The notes under the pieces: generated by a model | Databases searched by the model: none | Seen by the model: only the letters and a program-made list of their open reading frames with translations | Told to the model about the DNA's origin: nothing | Translations under genes and position numbers: made by a program | Shown: piece after piece, positions 61,935 through 64,000 of the stretch | Layout: each line of letters opens with the position of its first letter | How positions within the stretch are numbered: position 1 is the first letter of the stretch | Assembly: GCA_023078555.1 (NCBI GenBank) | Contig: CM041196.1 | Coordinates: 6,645,985-6,709,984 of the forward strand | Source: Ulva prolifera | Lineage: Eukaryota > Chlorophyta > Ulvophyceae > Ulvales > Ulvaceae | DNA length: 64,000 nucleotides | Reading direction: 5' to 3'

Positions 61935-62014
61935 ACAGCTGGCCTGCCCTGTTGCCTCTGTGGAAGGCACATACGTATGTGCCTTCCACAGAGGCAACAG
62001 GGCAGGCCAGCTGT
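61935..62014. repeat. 80-bp perfect palindrome, no spacer
   Basis: Forty-base arms meet at ATAC|GTAT. The left arm begins ACAGCTGGCCTGCCCTGTTG and the right arm is its exact reverse complement. Pairing stops sharply at both ends. Confidence 0.97.
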
Positions 62015-62099
62015 GGCAATATGAGCTCTGTCAGCTGTTATGATCCACAGTCATACAGTACAGTAACTGCCAGTCAAAAATGACCTGGAATTGACAGCT

Positions 62100-62167
62100 A
62101 CGCCCTGTATTCTGTGCACTGGACAGCCGACCTAGGTCGGCTGTCCAGTGCACAGAATACAGGGCGT
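62100..62167. repeat. 68-bp perfect palindrome, no spacer
   Basis: Thirty-four-base arms meet at CCT|AGG. The left arm begins ACGCCCTGTATTCTGTGCAC and the right arm is its exact reverse complement. Confidence 0.97.
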
Positions 62168-62315
62168 CTAGCTACGGTCTGCCCGCAGACTCACAGCCAA
62201 ATGCATGTGACCTGCTGCACTCTCGTTATCACAGCTAAAACACGCTTGCACCAGGGGAGCTCTGCTTCCCACACCAGCGCAGCATATGCACATGTACAGC
62301 ACGCAGTTCGCATGA

Positions 62316-62365
62316 AAGCAGATTTATATATGATAATCAGCTGATTCTCATATATAAATCTACTA
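62316..62365. repeat. Near-perfect 50-bp palindrome, no spacer
   Basis: Arms of about 25 bases around CAG|CTG pair with about two mismatches. The sequence is AT-rich (ATTTATATATGATAATCAG on the left). Confidence 0.9.
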
Positions 62366-62964
62366 GTATATATGACAATTATTATGATGCCTGCGTATGC
62401 ATCAAGTGCAGTTCGTTGTCATGCTGCTTCACACATGCACATCCAGAACCCAATGCTTGTGCGTTTGCATGTGCTCGTCCTATAAGCTTAAGGTGCCAGT
62501 GAGAATCATGGTAAGGCCGCAACGCATTTGGGTGGGATGTGATCTCGATTCAGTTGGCCGCTTTGGGGTATCACATGGTGTGGTGCCCAGTTGCCGTGTG
62601 TCCCCATCACCCTAGCGGAGGACCAGAGATTACGTGAGACTCAGTGAGGTTACTGCTATGCGTACAGCGTCATGCATGGAGAGCTGCAAGGTCACATTTG
62701 ATTACGACAAAGCAGTGTGCGACGCCCCGCTGGTCTCAGCGAGGAGATGCGCATCACGAATGCTGACAGCGGTTGAAGAGTTTCGGTATGCTGAGGATGC
62801 GTTGTAATCTCATTTCAAATTGTTCTGAGCCTTGGCTGAGCTTGATCTAAAGCACAACCAGATCGAAGGAGCAAGCTTGGTGCTTACACGCTTGCACTGA
62901 GTCAGCTGTAAAGCGACAAGCTTGCACAACAACGCGGTATGCAAATGCATGCGCCGCCCGACCG

Positions 62965-63850
62965 CTAGTCTTCACAGGCGGATGCATACCCGGACCCACT
63001 GTGAGCCGTAGTGCCACTGAGAACCATCTACGCGAAGCATCTCGTGGTGCGCACACATGCATAGCTACATACTCCATAGCCAAAACCTATGGCTGGCGGC
63101 TGTTGTCGCAGTACTGCAAGTACGTAACCCGACTATGGGCCCCGCGTGATCTGTGCGGCCTCCTCGCTTCACCATGTCCGGCTATTCTCGCACGCCTGCC
63201 TCGCCGACCTCAAGCACTCAGCATAGAATGCTATTTACGCGCAGGAAGAGCACTCAATATCGTTTCAAGATCCTGACCTTGATCTATAACTTTTCGCAGC
63301 TGTTCAAGTTTGCCCGGCAGTATCCATCTTGCCTTCGACTTCAACAATAGTTGTGCAGTATCGACCCTACAAGCAAGACATCATGATCGGGTATGTCCAA
63401 CGCTATCCAACGAGATGTACCATGCAATGCTTGGGGTTGGTGTTGCTGTACACCGTTCGGAAGGCGAGGTAGACAGCTCCGTGTCGCTTACCGAGGTGCT
63501 GCGAAGCCTCCCTGAATCTCACATCGATGTCACATTGATATCAATGCTAGTGCCTATGCTTATTGCTACACAGTGTAGACGCGGCACGTTAGCAGTCGGA
63601 ATTCCGTGGTTCTGTGGCCTCAGAAGCTCTAGCTAGCTCAACTCAAAGCGATCGAACCGATCGTCATGCTTGCCAACAGATCTGTTGTCAGAGAGCACAC
63701 TTCGAATTCTGCAGCTTGCCAGCCTGAGATCGACATCATTGGCCAGTGATCTGAGCCTTGTTTCATTTTTTCGTTGCTTCGCGGACCTGGTGTCCGGGGA
63801 TTCACAGCCATGCTGAATCCTGCAGCTGAATCCGCAGCGCCACCTGTATC
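62965..63850 (+). repeat. Direct duplication, copy B (distal part)
   Basis: This is the counterpart of 54560-55465. The order of shared blocks is the same as in copy A, and the block at about 62560 (GCTTTGGGG then TCACATGGTG) also matches copy A at about 53993. The homology therefore extends upstream of the best-conserved part. Confidence 0.8.
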
Positions 63851-64000
63851 ACGGTCACCTTGCGAGCCTCCATCACCACGTGCACGCCGATCGCAGAGCT
63901 TGCGAGCTACTCACAGTAGTGCTGCCATGTTGCCCGCCGTGGCCTCCTCAAGCAGCCGAGTGTCTCCGCCTCCGTATCTCGAGATATACGCGCGCGTGTC

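Larger units (their letters stand above)
59387..64000. other. Gene-free, palindrome- and duplication-rich region
   Basis: No intact gene is supported in the last 4.6 kb. It contains the broken photolyase 5' copy, several perfect palindromes, a TACGTA-type microsatellite and copy B of the direct duplication. Composition is AT-richer than the gene-bearing part. Confidence 0.6.

Noticed and set aside
61935..62167. Palindromes as bacterial-type terminators
   Set aside because: The context is eukaryotic, there is no T run after the stem, and no gene ends nearby.

Overview
The window is nuclear DNA of a photosynthetic eukaryote, most likely a green alga. Coding sequence is GC-rich and split by many short spliceosomal introns. 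The gene set is eukaryotic: FACT subunit SPT16, TAF11, Mpv17, mitochondrial ribosomal protein mL41, a formin, a class II CPD photolyase, a Dispatched-like RND protein, and proteins that look plastid-targeted. No bacterial operon, phage, CRISPR or transposase gene was seen. Coding exons were joined by eye from splice sites, reading phase and family conservation, so exact ends are models.

Layout. 1-1 kb: 3' exon of a prenylcysteine oxidase/lyase (+). 2.6-8.8 kb: an eight-exon gene (+) fusing a P-loop kinase, a long Q/P-rich linker, a degenerate FCP1-like HAD domain and six CCCH zinc fingers. 10.9-12.7 kb: ACT-domain protein (+). 13.3-15.2 kb: TAF11 (-), head to head with SPT16 (+, 15.8-24.6 kb), so two transcription/chromatin factors share a 0.65 kb spacer. 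A lone dynein heavy chain exon lies antisense inside an SPT16 intron. 27.1-28.0 kb: Mpv17/PMP22 (+). 29.5-30.2 kb: a small two-TM, probably plastid protein (-). 31.0 kb: mL41 (+). 32.3-37.4 kb: Dispatched-like RND protein (+). 37.9-44.8 kb: a START/SRPBCC-domain protein with a very long acidic tail (-). 45.3-47.2 kb: a membrane-anchored protein built on an exact 30-bp tandem repeat (+). 48.2-52.2 kb: class II photolyase (-). 55.8-59.4 kb: formin (+). 59.4-64 kb: no intact gene, but several perfect palindromes and diverged duplicated DNA.

Region-scale features. The block at about 51.9-55.5 kb recurs, diverged but in the same order and orientation, at about 59.8-63.9 kb. The two copies flank the formin, and the second carries a broken photolyase 5' end. 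About two thirds of the placed 5' splice sites read GTGCG or GTACG rather than GTAAG/GTGAG, and several introns continue straight into C-rich tracts. At least two introns appear to be GC-AG.

The most unusual single item is the kinase / HAD / CCCH fusion. The genes do not form a pathway. The clearest functional link is the divergent TAF11-SPT16 pair.
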